64,000 nucleotides of DNA from the NCBI GenBank assembly GCA_965284365.1, contig OZ260079.1, forward strand, positions 558,001-622,000, in the 5' to 3' direction. The first letter of the stretch is position 1, and every line of letters begins with the position of its first letter. Under the pieces are notes generated by a model. It did not search any database, had not been told where the DNA came from, and saw only the letters and a list, made by a program, of their open reading frames with translations. The position numbers and the translations under genes are program-made. Below, piece after piece: positions 1 to 7,789 of this stretch. This DNA is from Phragmitibacter sp965284365. Its GTDB lineage: Bacteria > Verrucomicrobiota > Verrucomicrobiia > Verrucomicrobiales > Verrucomicrobiaceae.

Positions 1-529
1 TGAGTCCATGGAGAGACACGGAGGGAGACTTATGGAGCGTGGCTGGGTGGAAGAATCCTCCTGGACGGAATGATTCCCCTGATCTCGCTTTAGGGGTCAA
101 TTCCACAGCCTCATTCGATAATCTGCCGCGATTCTCATGCGGAGCACTGCCCGAACGGCAGCTCCCAAAACCTCCAAATCCTTGGCATGAGCGTCTCCCG
201 ACATATTCCACAGAACAACATCGAGCGGTTCCTAATTTCAATCTGCCGAGTCATTCCTAAAAGCTGCCAGGGTATTGTGCTCCTGGTGCTGACACTTACC
301 TTCTTCCCCGTCATCATTTCCGGCTTCATCCTGTGCACCGTCACACACGGTCTTCGCCAACCGAGTGCAGCCAAGAATCCTGTAAAGATTTCCGGCAAGC
401 AGCGCAACCGACCCGCCACCGCTTATGCGATGGAATCGGGCGCTGGAGAGATGGTCGGAGCCTGACTCTCTGAGGGGTAACCTCAGTGGTCTGCCCAAGC
501 CTTAAAGCTTGGGGTCAATGGTCAGTCAA
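1..529. other. Intergenic/unassigned stretch with two hairpins
   Basis: No gene can be defended here. A possible 92-residue + strand reading frame at 187-465 contains one hydrophobic stretch but resembles no family I know and has no ribosome-binding site. Two inverted repeats are visible near its right end: a 6-bp stem at 470-486 (CTGAGG/CCTCAG) and a 7-bp perfect stem at 494-513 (CCCAAGC/GCTTGGG). The second lies 17 bases beyond the stop codon of the minus-strand gene that ends at 530, so it could act as its 3' end structure, although no T-run follows. Confidence 0.4.
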
Positions 530-1066
530 TCACGGGACGAGGAAAGCCTGACCGGTACGAGGGTCTTTGGCCACTTGGCCCGGGGCCAAGCCTGAGACAT
601 CCACCACATACTCTGAAGAGTGCTGAGCACCGGGAGGATAGACGAAGCCCTTCCGGCCCATTACTGGTCTCGCAAAAGCCAACGGGGGTGGTTTTGGCGG
701 CTCCACGACTTGGGCAATCTCGCCGCTAGCAGGAGGTGGGGGTAATGCCGTGCCGCTCTTGGGTTTTGCGCCGGATTTGCTGACCTCGGCCACCTCGTTC
801 TTTTTCGCTTCGGGCTTGGCAGTCTTCTTCGGGGCGGTACTCTTTTTCGCGACCGTGCTCTGCTTGGTCGATTTGCTTTTGGAAGCCGTGGCGGGCTTGG
901 GAGCCGGCAGCGCTTTCGGCACGACCACCTCAGGCTCAGGCTTTGGCTTTTTTTTGAAGATGGAAAACAGGGAATCGCGAGCCAGCAATGGCTGAGGCGT
1001 GCAGAGTGAAAGTGCAATTGCAGCCACTCCCAGTCGCGAGGTGATGGTGATAGGACGTTCGGTCAT
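530..1066 (-). CDS. Small secreted Lys/Pro/Ala-rich protein, unknown function
   Basis: The product is about 178 residues. An N-terminal hydrophobic signal peptide (about residues 1-29, ending PLLA) is followed by a long low-complexity stretch rich in Lys, Pro, Ala and Ser (about 35-130), then a short C-terminal segment with the pattern VSGLAPGQVAKDPRTGQAF near the end. The architecture is export signal, unstructured basic spacer, small C-terminal module, so an envelope or periplasmic location is inferred. I chose the ATG at 1066 because it places a normal signal peptide at the N terminus; an in-frame start at 1105 would add 13 non-signal residues. I do not recognise the family. The basic tract could contact anionic polymers such as peptidoglycan or nucleic acid, but nothing proves that. 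Confidence 0.6.
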   Translation of the reverse strand: MTERPITITSRLGVAAIALSLCTPQPLLARDSLFSIFKKKPKPEPEVVVPKALPAPKPATASKSKSTKQSTVAKKSTAPKKTAKPEAKKNEVAEVSKSGAKPKSGTALPPPPASGEIAQVVEPPKPPPLAFARPVMGRKGFVYPPGAQHSSEYVVDVSGLAPGQVAKDPRTGQAFLVP

Positions 1067-1187
1067 GCAGGGATCAAGGATCACGGCGACTCCGGCGCCG
1101 TTCATAGTGGAATACGTTGCGCCAGAGCCGGGAGGGATAGTTAATTCAAATAGATTAATTAACCAACCTCAACTTTGACTAGTGGTC

Positions 1188-1643
1188 TCACTTACTCTTG
1201 CCCGCTGCTGAGCTCCCGCTGGTGTTAGCGGAACCTTGACCCGGATCAGAAGAGGGGGCCGTAGCGTTGGATTCACTGGATGGGTTGCCTCTACCAGTAG
1301 TATTGCCGGCAGCAGAGCCTGACGATGTCCGGCCTTTGGAGTCTTCGGTCTTGGTCTCGTCAGAGGCGCCGCTGGCTTGCTTGGAGTTTGGATCTCTTTG
1401 CGTGCCCGCACCTTTATCATTGGTGGGCTTTTGAGGTTCTATTGGCTTCAAGTTCTCCTTGTTCTGGTCAATCGCCTTATTGGTATCGGCTGTATTCTGA
1501 CCCGACGCCCGTTCCCCTGTTTGAGGATTGGTGGTGGACGGGCCACCCTGCTGAGAGGTTCCAGAGGATCCGCTTTGTGCGGCCAGGGGGAGGGTCATCA
1601 AGCCGATAGCCAGAATGGCGGTGAGTGAAGCTTTGAGTTTCAT
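1188..1643 (-). CDS. Secreted Ser/Gly/Asn/Thr-rich low-complexity protein
   Basis: About 151 residues. Residues 1-22 form a signal peptide (LTAILAIGLMTLPLAAQ), and everything after it is hydrophilic low-complexity sequence dominated by Ser, Gly, Asn, Thr, Gln and Lys, without cysteines or any recognisable fold. The ATG at 1643 was preferred over 1682 because it begins directly at the signal peptide. It lies 121 bp upstream of the next secreted low-complexity gene on the same strand; a 7-bp inverted repeat (GTTAATT/AATTAAC, 1140-1163) lies in the gap, in AT-rich sequence that could be a promoter. Function unknown; an intrinsically disordered envelope protein is the most that can be said. Confidence 0.55.
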   Translation of the reverse strand: MKLKASLTAILAIGLMTLPLAAQSGSSGTSQQGGPSTTNPQTGERASGQNTADTNKAIDQNKENLKPIEPQKPTNDKGAGTQRDPNSKQASGASDETKTEDSKGRTSSGSAAGNTTGRGNPSSESNATAPSSDPGQGSANTSGSSAAGKSK

Positions 1644-1798
1644 CTTGTGGTAATTTTTTTGGTTAGTCAGAGAGAAGCGCATTGTTTCGCTTCTCGCGTA
1701 GAGAGAAGGTTCGCGCTCCCGCTCGACCTTGGATGCGCTGCCAAGGCCCCTTACTTACCCATCAGCGTCTTTGCCGAGTAACAGACGAGCTTTACTCA

Positions 1799-3256
1799 TC
1801 ACTTTCCTGGAATCTCGTTAAGAGTATAATAGGCCACAGGGTGGAGCAGTGAACTGCCTTCTTTGGATTTCACGTTATCGAGATGAAGTTCGTGGATGTG
1901 ACCTTTGGTCAACGGGCTGATCTGCAGTCTCACGGATTTGCTGTCGGGCGAGACCACAGCGGCGGTAATCTTGGGGACGATGTCATCGATTTCGGGGCCG
2001 CCGTATTCGGCTCGGTAGGCATAGGTGAACTCGCGCATGGAGTAGCTGGCGGGATTAGCGGCGGTGGCGGGGTCTACGGGCTGAGTAAAGGTGACTTCGA
2101 AGCCATCGGCTTTGGCGCGCATCTCGTGAATCTCAAAGGGGACTTTGCCTTTCCACTCCAGCATCTCGAAGCAGTACGGCTTACCACCGCGGGCGCCCCA
2201 ACCACGATCGCTGCCGCCGACGAAGAGACGGCCTTCCTGGTCGAAGCGGCCACCAATGAGGCCTGAGCCAAAGCCGGAGCGAAAGGGAATGACGACACCT
2301 TGTTTCACGCCGTTGACGGTTTCCAGAAAGACGCGGCTGACATTGGAATGGCTTTGGTCCGCGACGAAGAGTTGCTTCTGGAATGGACCAAATTTTCCTT
2401 CGCTCATGTCGCAGACAATGAAGCTGGAGGAATTGCCAATACGGCCATGCACCATGTACGCGGCGGGCGGCACGAGTTCCTTGATGCGGGCGCGCTCCGT
2501 GACCATCCGGCTGTTGTCCACAGGGTCGGGTGGGCGTGCTCCCATGTTGGGAGCCAGGGAGTACCATTCATTGCCGCCAGGATGTCCCTGGAAAGTTCCC
2601 GGGATGAGATGCTGGAGGGTACAGGAGCCGTGCCAGGGGCCCTGATTGTCGGTGTAATAGACTTCGCCATCGGAATCGAAGCCAATGCCGCCCGGGCTGC
2701 GAATACCGCTACAGGTGGGCACCAGTTTGCCATCGGGTGTGACCCGCAGGGCCCAGCCACGGAACGGCACCTTGCTGCTGAAAGAGCCCGTGAGGCAGAG
2801 CGTGACCCAAAGATCGCCACGTTTATCAAAGGTGGAGCCGATGGCGTACTCATGATAGTCCCCTGAGACGCCCCAGCCGTCATTGACGGTTTCGAAGAGA
2901 TCGGCCCGTCCATCGCCGTCCTCGTCTTTCATGCGGACGATCTCGTAACGGATGGTGGCGTAGAGCCAGCCTTCCTTGTAGGCGAGACCCAGCACTTCAT
3001 GCAAGCCGGAAGCGAAGAGTTGATACTGAACTTTGGAAGGATCGCCAGACTGCGCATTGCTGACGGTCCAGATCTCACCACGACGGGTGCCAAGGGCCAA
3101 CTTGCCATTTGGCAACAACTCGATGGAGCCAACCTCCATGGCCGTATCCTTCGGAGTGATGAAGGAAGTGATGCGGTAAAAGTCCGGCTCTTGCGGATCC
3201 GCCGCCAAAGCGGCAGAGGTAGCGAGAAGCGAAGCAAACAAAAGCGAAAATTTCAT
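1799..3256 (-). CDS. Secreted sorbosone-dehydrogenase-like beta-propeller protein
   Basis: 485 residues with a signal peptide (1-19, ending AALA). The body shows the repeated blades of the PVC glucose/sorbosone dehydrogenase-like propeller family: LPNGKLALGTRRGEIW, DEDGDGRADLFE, RVTPDGKLVPTCSGIRSPGG and a Asp/Gly-rich DSDGEVYYTDN segment. There is no CxxCH haem site, unlike the large haem protein at 33302-37009, so any electron transfer would need a partner. It begins 28 bp after the stop codon of the DUF1080-azurin protein on the same strand, which strongly suggests co-transcription and a shared periplasmic role, probably in carbohydrate oxidation or binding. Enzymatic activity is inferred from fold only; many family members are uncharacterised. 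Confidence 0.75.
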   Translation of the reverse strand: MKFSLLFASLLATSAALAADPQEPDFYRITSFITPKDTAMEVGSIELLPNGKLALGTRRGEIWTVSNAQSGDPSKVQYQLFASGLHEVLGLAYKEGWLYATIRYEIVRMKDEDGDGRADLFETVNDGWGVSGDYHEYAIGSTFDKRGDLWVTLCLTGSFSSKVPFRGWALRVTPDGKLVPTCSGIRSPGGIGFDSDGEVYYTDNQGPWHGSCTLQHLIPGTFQGHPGGNEWYSLAPNMGARPPDPVDNSRMVTERARIKELVPPAAYMVHGRIGNSSSFIVCDMSEGKFGPFQKQLFVADQSHSNVSRVFLETVNGVKQGVVIPFRSGFGSGLIGGRFDQEGRLFVGGSDRGWGARGGKPYCFEMLEWKGKVPFEIHEMRAKADGFEVTFTQPVDPATAANPASYSMREFTYAYRAEYGGPEIDDIVPKITAAVVSPDSKSVRLQISPLTKGHIHELHLDNVKSKEGSSLLHPVAYYTLNEIPGK

Positions 3257-3284
3257 GTTCGAGAGGGAATAAGGTCAGTCGAAA

Positions 3285-5669
3285 TCAGGGCTGCCAGGCA
3301 TAGCCAAACGTGTAGGAGGTGTCACCAGCGCCCTCTGGAATGCTGATAAGCAGTTCGCGCTGATTGCCTTCGCCCCGCAGGATGGGATGAAGCGCCGGGT
3401 CGCAGGTGAACGTCACCAGTTTGTTGATGGTGTATTCGCCTTCCTTGGTGGATTTGATGTCGCCCGAAAGGAGTCGCAGATAAGTACCTTTGGGAACGTT
3501 CCAACTGCGGAGCCGCAGCGTGCGGACCAGTTCCGATTGGTTGGCTTTGAGAGACGGCCTCACATCAAAACGATCTTCCACGCCAACGCCGTTCCAATCA
3601 TAACTGAAGGTCGGGAAGCGTTTGTCATCGAGACGATAACCCTTCCAGGTATAGCGTGGCGCACGGTCTTGCTTGGCGGGCCAAGCAGCATCCGGCGTGG
3701 GAAGGATGGCAAAGGGTTCGCCGTCAGAAGGATGGACGACGTCGTAACCAAGCGGGTTCTGCGTGCCGCCGCCGCGGCTATTCCAATGTTTTGACGCATC
3801 AATGAAGGCACCGCGCCAGATGAGAGCGAGGTTCATCTGTTCCGCGCTCCAAGTAATGTTGGCGGAACCGGGATACCCGACCGCGATGCCGCGATTGCCT
3901 GCGCCAGTGATAAAGTTGCGATAGATGACGGCTTCATCCCGGACAGTGAGATTGATGGGATCAAACTCGCGAACGCGCGTGCTCTTGGCGCCTTTCTCCC
4001 AGCCCTTTGGAGTCCAAGTGGAGAGAGGTGTGATATCGAAGTTCGTGCCTTTCCAGGCAGCGAAGACGAAGATCTCACCACCACCCTGGAAGTACTCGAG
4101 GCGCAGTTCGTGTTCGCCTTCATCAAGCTGACAGGAGCCTTCCTTAATATCACCGGCTGGATGGATGCCATCATATTCAACAACCTTCTTGCCATCCACC
4201 AACAAACGGACTCCGTCATCGCCGGTGGTGTAGAACCGGTAGGAACCTTTGCGAGGAGCGTTAATCTTCCCAGTGAAGACGACACCGAACTCGTTCTTGT
4301 AGTCATCCAGTTTGATCTGGATGAGGTTGTCTTCCACTGGGCCGGAACGATGCGGAGTCAACTTGCTGAAGTCAGGCAGCTTGTCCCATTTGCCGAGATA
4401 GAGTTGGAAACGAAGATCCTTGAGGCCTTCACCGAGGGGCATGACCTTCATCTTGCCCTGCATGGTCATGGCATGGCCCGGGAAGGTGCAAACGTAGGGA
4501 TAGTCGCCAGGCTTCTCTGGTGCGGTGAAGGTGATAGTTTCCTTCTCATGCGGATTGAGAAGGCGGCTGTGTTGCCAGATCTTCTCATCGTCCGGTAGCC
4601 AGTTGCGCTTCAACGCTTCGTCCGGCTTTTCCATCTGTTTGTTCGCCATGGCGACGACATCCGTGCCGGGCTGACAGAAGACGATGTTGTGAGGCAGGTC
4701 ATCGACATTCTCAAACGCAACTTTCACCTGCTGGCCGGGCCGGACAACGAACTCCGTCTCACTGAACTTCATCTGGGCCGTGAGGGTCTTGATGGCGATG
4801 GTCAAAGGTGGTGGCTTTGGCGTTGGAGGTTTGGTGCCGACAGCGTCAGGGTCCACTCGGAGGGGCCGCAGCCAGATGTTGCGGTAGCGAACGGGATTCA
4901 GGTGATCCTGCAACGTGATGTCACCTTCCTGAGCCGTGGTGTCGAACTCACGCTGGTAGTGAACGACAACGCCATTGTGCAGCACAGTGAGGCGAGCTTT
5001 GGAAATGACCTGGCCTTTGGCATCCAGTTTGGCGCGCTCAAAGAGGATGTCATAGCTCTGCCACTCGCCGGGTTTACGGCTGGCATTCACCATGGGTGGA
5101 TAGTTGCTGTAAAGGCCGGCGGCCTGGCCATCGGGATAGGTGTCGTTGTTGTAGGAGTCGAGCACCTGGATTTCCGGGAAACCTTCAATAAAGACGCCGC
5201 TGTTTCCCCTGCCCTGACCATTGCCGGAGACCACTTCAGGGGTGGCCCATTCGATGTGCAGTTGGCCATCGCCCTGGAACTTTTCCTTGGTGTAGATGGC
5301 GCCGCTGTTGGGAACGATTTCGGCGTAGCCCTGGGTGACTTTCCACTTGGGGTTCTTGTCTTCCGGGTTCGCATCGCCTTTGCGTGGAATGCGGAGCCAT
5401 TGGGAAAGGTCTTTACCGTTGAAAAGGGAAATAGCGTCCGAGGGGGCGGTGCCGGGGCTATCTTTGACCGAGGCGACGGGCGGCGCGATGACCACCGGGC
5501 GAGGCCGTGACAGGTCATGCGCCCGGTATTGGCCACCAGGCGTCATGGGCAGCTCTTTCTTAGGTGTCGCCGCTTTGACGGGTGGTGGGACCGCTGCTGT
5601 TTGGGCTATGAGGTCTCCCGTGAGGAATGCGGTCGAGATGGTGAGCAATAGAAGAGAACGGGAGAGCAT
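3285..5669 (-). CDS. Secreted DUF1080 - azurin-like - PA14 multidomain protein
   Basis: 794 residues from the ATG at 5669, chosen because the signal peptide (MLSRSLLLLTISTAFLTG) starts there and the upstream in-frame codons lie in a dispersed repeat. Domain order: DUF1080/3-keto-disaccharide hydrolase-like lectin fold (about 78-272, with ISLFNGKDLSQW and NSGVFIEG), an azurin/plastocyanin-like cupredoxin (about 290-410), a PA14 domain (about 425-545) and an unassigned C-terminal domain (560-794). The cupredoxin keeps all type 1 copper ligands: His327 (DLPHN), Cys394 and His399 (CTFPGH) and Met403. DUF1080 and PA14 modules are typically carbohydrate-associated. A sugar-binding or sugar-cleaving protein that also carries a blue-copper centre is therefore predicted, working with the propeller encoded next to it. 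Confidence 0.8.
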   Translation of the reverse strand: MLSRSLLLLTISTAFLTGDLIAQTAAVPPPVKAATPKKELPMTPGGQYRAHDLSRPRPVVIAPPVASVKDSPGTAPSDAISLFNGKDLSQWLRIPRKGDANPEDKNPKWKVTQGYAEIVPNSGAIYTKEKFQGDGQLHIEWATPEVVSGNGQGRGNSGVFIEGFPEIQVLDSYNNDTYPDGQAAGLYSNYPPMVNASRKPGEWQSYDILFERAKLDAKGQVISKARLTVLHNGVVVHYQREFDTTAQEGDITLQDHLNPVRYRNIWLRPLRVDPDAVGTKPPTPKPPPLTIAIKTLTAQMKFSETEFVVRPGQQVKVAFENVDDLPHNIVFCQPGTDVVAMANKQMEKPDEALKRNWLPDDEKIWQHSRLLNPHEKETITFTAPEKPGDYPYVCTFPGHAMTMQGKMKVMPLGEGLKDLRFQLYLGKWDKLPDFSKLTPHRSGPVEDNLIQIKLDDYKNEFGVVFTGKINAPRKGSYRFYTTGDDGVRLLVDGKKVVEYDGIHPAGDIKEGSCQLDEGEHELRLEYFQGGGEIFVFAAWKGTNFDITPLSTWTPKGWEKGAKSTRVREFDPINLTVRDEAVIYRNFITGAGNRGIAVGYPGSANITWSAEQMNLALIWRGAFIDASKHWNSRGGGTQNPLGYDVVHPSDGEPFAILPTPDAAWPAKQDRAPRYTWKGYRLDDKRFPTFSYDWNGVGVEDRFDVRPSLKANQSELVRTLRLRSWNVPKGTYLRLLSGDIKSTKEGEYTINKLVTFTCDPALHPILRGEGNQRELLISIPEGAGDTSYTFGYAWQP

Positions 5670-5718
5670 GGTGGCAGACCGATGGGATGGAGCAAAAAAC
5701 AGGGGGCGAGGCTGGTTT

Positions 5719-5850
5719 CTTTCGAAGTGCGGTTTCGTGCGAGAAAAGGGCCTGGTTGGAACCAAGTCGAGGTTGGGGGTGCGGTAAGAGGCGTTAAGTA
5801 TGACTATATAGTCATACTTTGGGGAAAATTTGGGGCGGGTTTTTTTGGGG
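5719..5850. repeat. Dispersed repeat, intact copy, with a 24-bp perfect palindrome
   Basis: About 130 bp, matched by a second copy at 6055-6147 plus 7615-7658 that has been split by an insertion sequence. Shared blocks include GAAGTGCGG, GGTTGGAACCAAGTCGAGG and a right-hand GCGGGTTT segment. The centre is a perfect palindrome at 5796-5819; its inner 20 bases are GTATGACTATATAGTCATAC. It sits 127 bp upstream of the DUF1080-azurin start codon, so it may be an operator-like site for that gene or simply part of a mobile repeat. Confidence 0.75.
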
Positions 5851-5894
5851 GGAGTGGTGGTGGGATGTCGTCGGGGGGATGAGACGGTTTATTT

Positions 5895-5922
5895 TTCACC
5901 GCGAAGGCGCGAAGACGCGAAG
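5895..5922. repeat. GCGAAG dispersed repeat
   Basis: TTCACCGCGAAGGCGCGAAG followed by ACGCGAAG. The same unit, with minor changes in the order of GCGAAG blocks, appears at 31073-31101, 59711-59730 and inverted at 59825-59844. It lies in non-coding DNA in every case. Confidence 0.7.
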
Positions 5923-5960
5923 ATCTGAAAGGTAGGTTGGGAGGGTTGGTTGGGATTTAA

Positions 5961-6006
5961 CGAAGGTGCGCAGCGAAGCCCGTCGCAGGAGGAACGCGCG
6001 AAGGTT
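5961..6006. repeat. Composite GCGAAG repeat with CGCAGGAGGAAC insert
   Basis: A relative of the GCGAAG repeat that carries an extra block ending CGCAGGAGGAACGCGCGAAGG. A second copy of this composite lies at 9612-9659. The 5.7-6.15 kb gap is otherwise without genes. Confidence 0.6.
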
Positions 6007-6054
6007 TGTGGAGGGGTGAAGGGATGATCGGATATGGAACTGAGGCATCACGCG

Positions 6055-6147
6055 CTTTGAAGTGCGGCTCAGTGCGAGAAAGGGGGCTGGTTGGAACCAA
6101 GTCGAGGTGGGGTGTGCATATGGAGGCGTTTAGTATAACTATGTAGT
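6055..6147. repeat. Second copy of the palindrome repeat, left half
   Basis: Left part of the second copy of the repeat described at 5719-5850. It ends inside the palindrome, at the 10-bp direct repeat ACTATGTAGT (6138-6147) that abuts the insertion sequence. The right half resumes at 7615 with the other ACTATGTAGT. Removing the element restores a palindrome with arms AGTATAACTA and TAGTTATACT. Confidence 0.7.
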
Positions 6148-7496
6148 CAGTGCTGAAAAAGGGATATTGAGTTTCCGCAGGCAGCAGCCGGTTTGGGCAG
6201 CAAAGTGATGCTTTGGCAGAGCCGGAGCCAAAAGAGCCAAAAGAGCCAAAAAAGCCTCAGCCACTTGTTGAGGTTCCATGCTACCGCTGCCATCGCCAGG
6301 TTGATTTGGTCACCAGCAAAGCCTTTAAGCAGACACCTGCTCATGCGGTAGTCCGCTTTGAGGTGGCTGATCACCGGCTCAATGGCTGCTCTTCTTCTGA
6401 AGCATTGTCGTAGCTGCTGAGTTCTCCGTTTGGACTGACCCTTGGCACGAGGTCCTGGGGCCAGCACTTCGGTGTGCCCCACCCACTTCTGACCTCGATA
6501 TCCCCGGTCCACAATGGCCGCCTCCGGCACTTTCTGCTGAACCAGTTGCGCTTTGGCCAACACTTCAGGCAGGGTATGCCCGTCATACTGATTGGTGGCA
6601 TGTGCCACCGCTGCCACGATGATCCCGCCCGTCTTGGTCATCGCCAGGGACGCCTTGGTGCCAAACTCATACTTCTTAGTCGTCTTGCCTTTGGCCACAC
6701 AGTAAACATGCGGTTCATGCAGCGAGTAAATCTTGTCCCCGTCGCTGCGCTTCTGCTGCAGGACTCTCTGGTAAAGGGCAAAACGTGGCTCCAACTCGTG
6801 CGCCACCTGTGCAGGCAGCTTGCGGGTCAGTTCCCTCACCAAAGTTCCCGCGATGGTCTGCATGCGTCTGACGCCCTTATCGGCCTTCTGACGCTGCTGC
6901 TTGTCTCGGTGGAAGCGTTGCATCCTCACACACTGCTTCAACTCTTTGCCATAGCTTCGTCTTAGCTTGATGCCGTGATCGTCGGCCAGCTTCCAGCAGT
7001 GCTGGATGATCTTGCCATACTGCTTGCTGTCCACCGGATGGGTGATGTTCTTCTCCTGCACCGTGCTGTCGATCACCAGTTGGGGTTCCTGGGCGGCTTC
7101 GCCATGGAGCTTCGCACTGATGCCTAACAACTGCTCGACACCTTCTGGACCGATACGGTGACGAAAATAAACCAGATCACTGGGATCACAGGGCAGTTCC
7201 CACTGAAAGTGCTCCATGCCTGAGAAGTGCTGCCAATAGGGGTTCTCCACCCAGCGCTGCACCACGGCCTGATCACTGAGGTCGTGCATCTGCTTGAGCA
7301 ACAGCAATGAGATCATCAGCCGGATGGGTTTGGCAGGCCGTCCCGTGTTGCTGTAACGGGACGCAAACATCGCTTCCATCTCCTTCCAGGGCAGCGCTCC
7401 TCCCAGCTTGCGCAGCGGATGGCGCGGATCGCACTGCTCCTCCAAGGTTTGCATCAAAAAGCTCTTCTGCTGATCCTGAAGTTGCCGGTGCTTCAT
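6147..7496 (-). CDS. IS5-family-like transposase (DUF772 + DDE)
   Basis: 449 residues. The N-terminal half matches the DUF772 region of IS5-type transposases (GRPAKPIRLMISLLLLKQM, VENPYWQHFSG). The DDE catalytic triad is visible as VIDSTVQEKNI (D), AAIVDRGYRGQ (D) and RRAAIEPVISHLK (E), so the enzyme looks intact. The C terminus contains a three-fold LFW repeat encoded by a tandem 9-bp unit (6226-6252), and the last codons run into the left inverted repeat, the TGA stop using one base of the flanking direct repeat. It has no accessory genes. Expression would come from a promoter near the right end. Confidence 0.9.
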   Translation of the reverse strand: MKHRQLQDQQKSFLMQTLEEQCDPRHPLRKLGGALPWKEMEAMFASRYSNTGRPAKPIRLMISLLLLKQMHDLSDQAVVQRWVENPYWQHFSGMEHFQWELPCDPSDLVYFRHRIGPEGVEQLLGISAKLHGEAAQEPQLVIDSTVQEKNITHPVDSKQYGKIIQHCWKLADDHGIKLRRSYGKELKQCVRMQRFHRDKQQRQKADKGVRRMQTIAGTLVRELTRKLPAQVAHELEPRFALYQRVLQQKRSDGDKIYSLHEPHVYCVAKGKTTKKYEFGTKASLAMTKTGGIIVAAVAHATNQYDGHTLPEVLAKAQLVQQKVPEAAIVDRGYRGQKWVGHTEVLAPGPRAKGQSKRRTQQLRQCFRRRAAIEPVISHLKADYRMSRCLLKGFAGDQINLAMAAVAWNLNKWLRLFWLFWLFWLRLCQSITLLPKPAAACGNSISLFQH

Positions 7497-7614
7497 GCTA
7501 ATTGAAATCGACCGGCTTTTGCGCCCAGTCGCGTCCTTTCCGGTCGTTTTTATCGCACACTCATCCTCAGTATTCCAGCTTCCTCCCTAGGAGAAGGTGG
7601 GTTTTTCAGGGGCG
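6148..7614 (-). mobile_element. IS5-family-like insertion sequence, about 1.47 kb
   Basis: One transposase gene fills the element. The ends share the inverted core CTGAAAAA, seen as CAGTGCTGAAAAAGGG on the left and, read from the right, CGCCCCTGAAAAACCC. Both sides are flanked by ACTATGTAGT (6138-6147 and 7615-7624). The exact border and duplication length cannot be fixed because the target is itself palindromic, so bases TAGTC precede the core at both ends. Only one copy is present in this window. Confidence 0.75.
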
Positions 7615-7658
7615 ACTATGTAGTTATACTTCGGGGAATTGGAGCGGGTTTACGGGGA
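7615..7658. repeat. Second copy of the palindrome repeat, right half
   Basis: Begins with the right-hand ACTATGTAGT direct repeat, then TATACTTCGGGGAATTGG and GCGGGTTTACGGGG, aligning with 5808-5850 of the intact copy. This establishes that the insertion sequence entered a pre-existing repeat. Confidence 0.7.
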
Positions 7659-7698
7659 GGTAAGGTAAGCTGGCGGAATGCGTGCGCGGCGCGGCACA

Positions 7699-7718
7699 AA
7701 CGAACGTGGACGTTCGTT
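7699..7718. repeat. Hairpin repeat AACGAACGT-GG-ACGTTCGTT
   Basis: A 9-bp perfect stem with a GG loop, followed by CTACGGCG. A second member at 39268-39287 (GACGAATGT-GG-ACATTCGTC, followed by CTACGGCG) keeps the loop and flank while both stem arms change together. It lies downstream of the aminotransferase gene that ends at 7790. Confidence 0.6.
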
Positions 7719-7789
7719 CTACGGCGTCAGGCAGCAGGCTCGGTCGGAGGACGGAGCTGACCATTTCCAACTGGGCAGAAATTTCCGGC

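Noticed and set aside
187..465. Possible 92-residue membrane protein
   Set aside because: One hydrophobic stretch only, no start signal and no family match; kept as unassigned sequence.
5670..5765. N-terminal extension of the DUF1080-azurin protein
   Set aside because: The extra codons run into the dispersed repeat and would hide the signal peptide; start placed at 5669.
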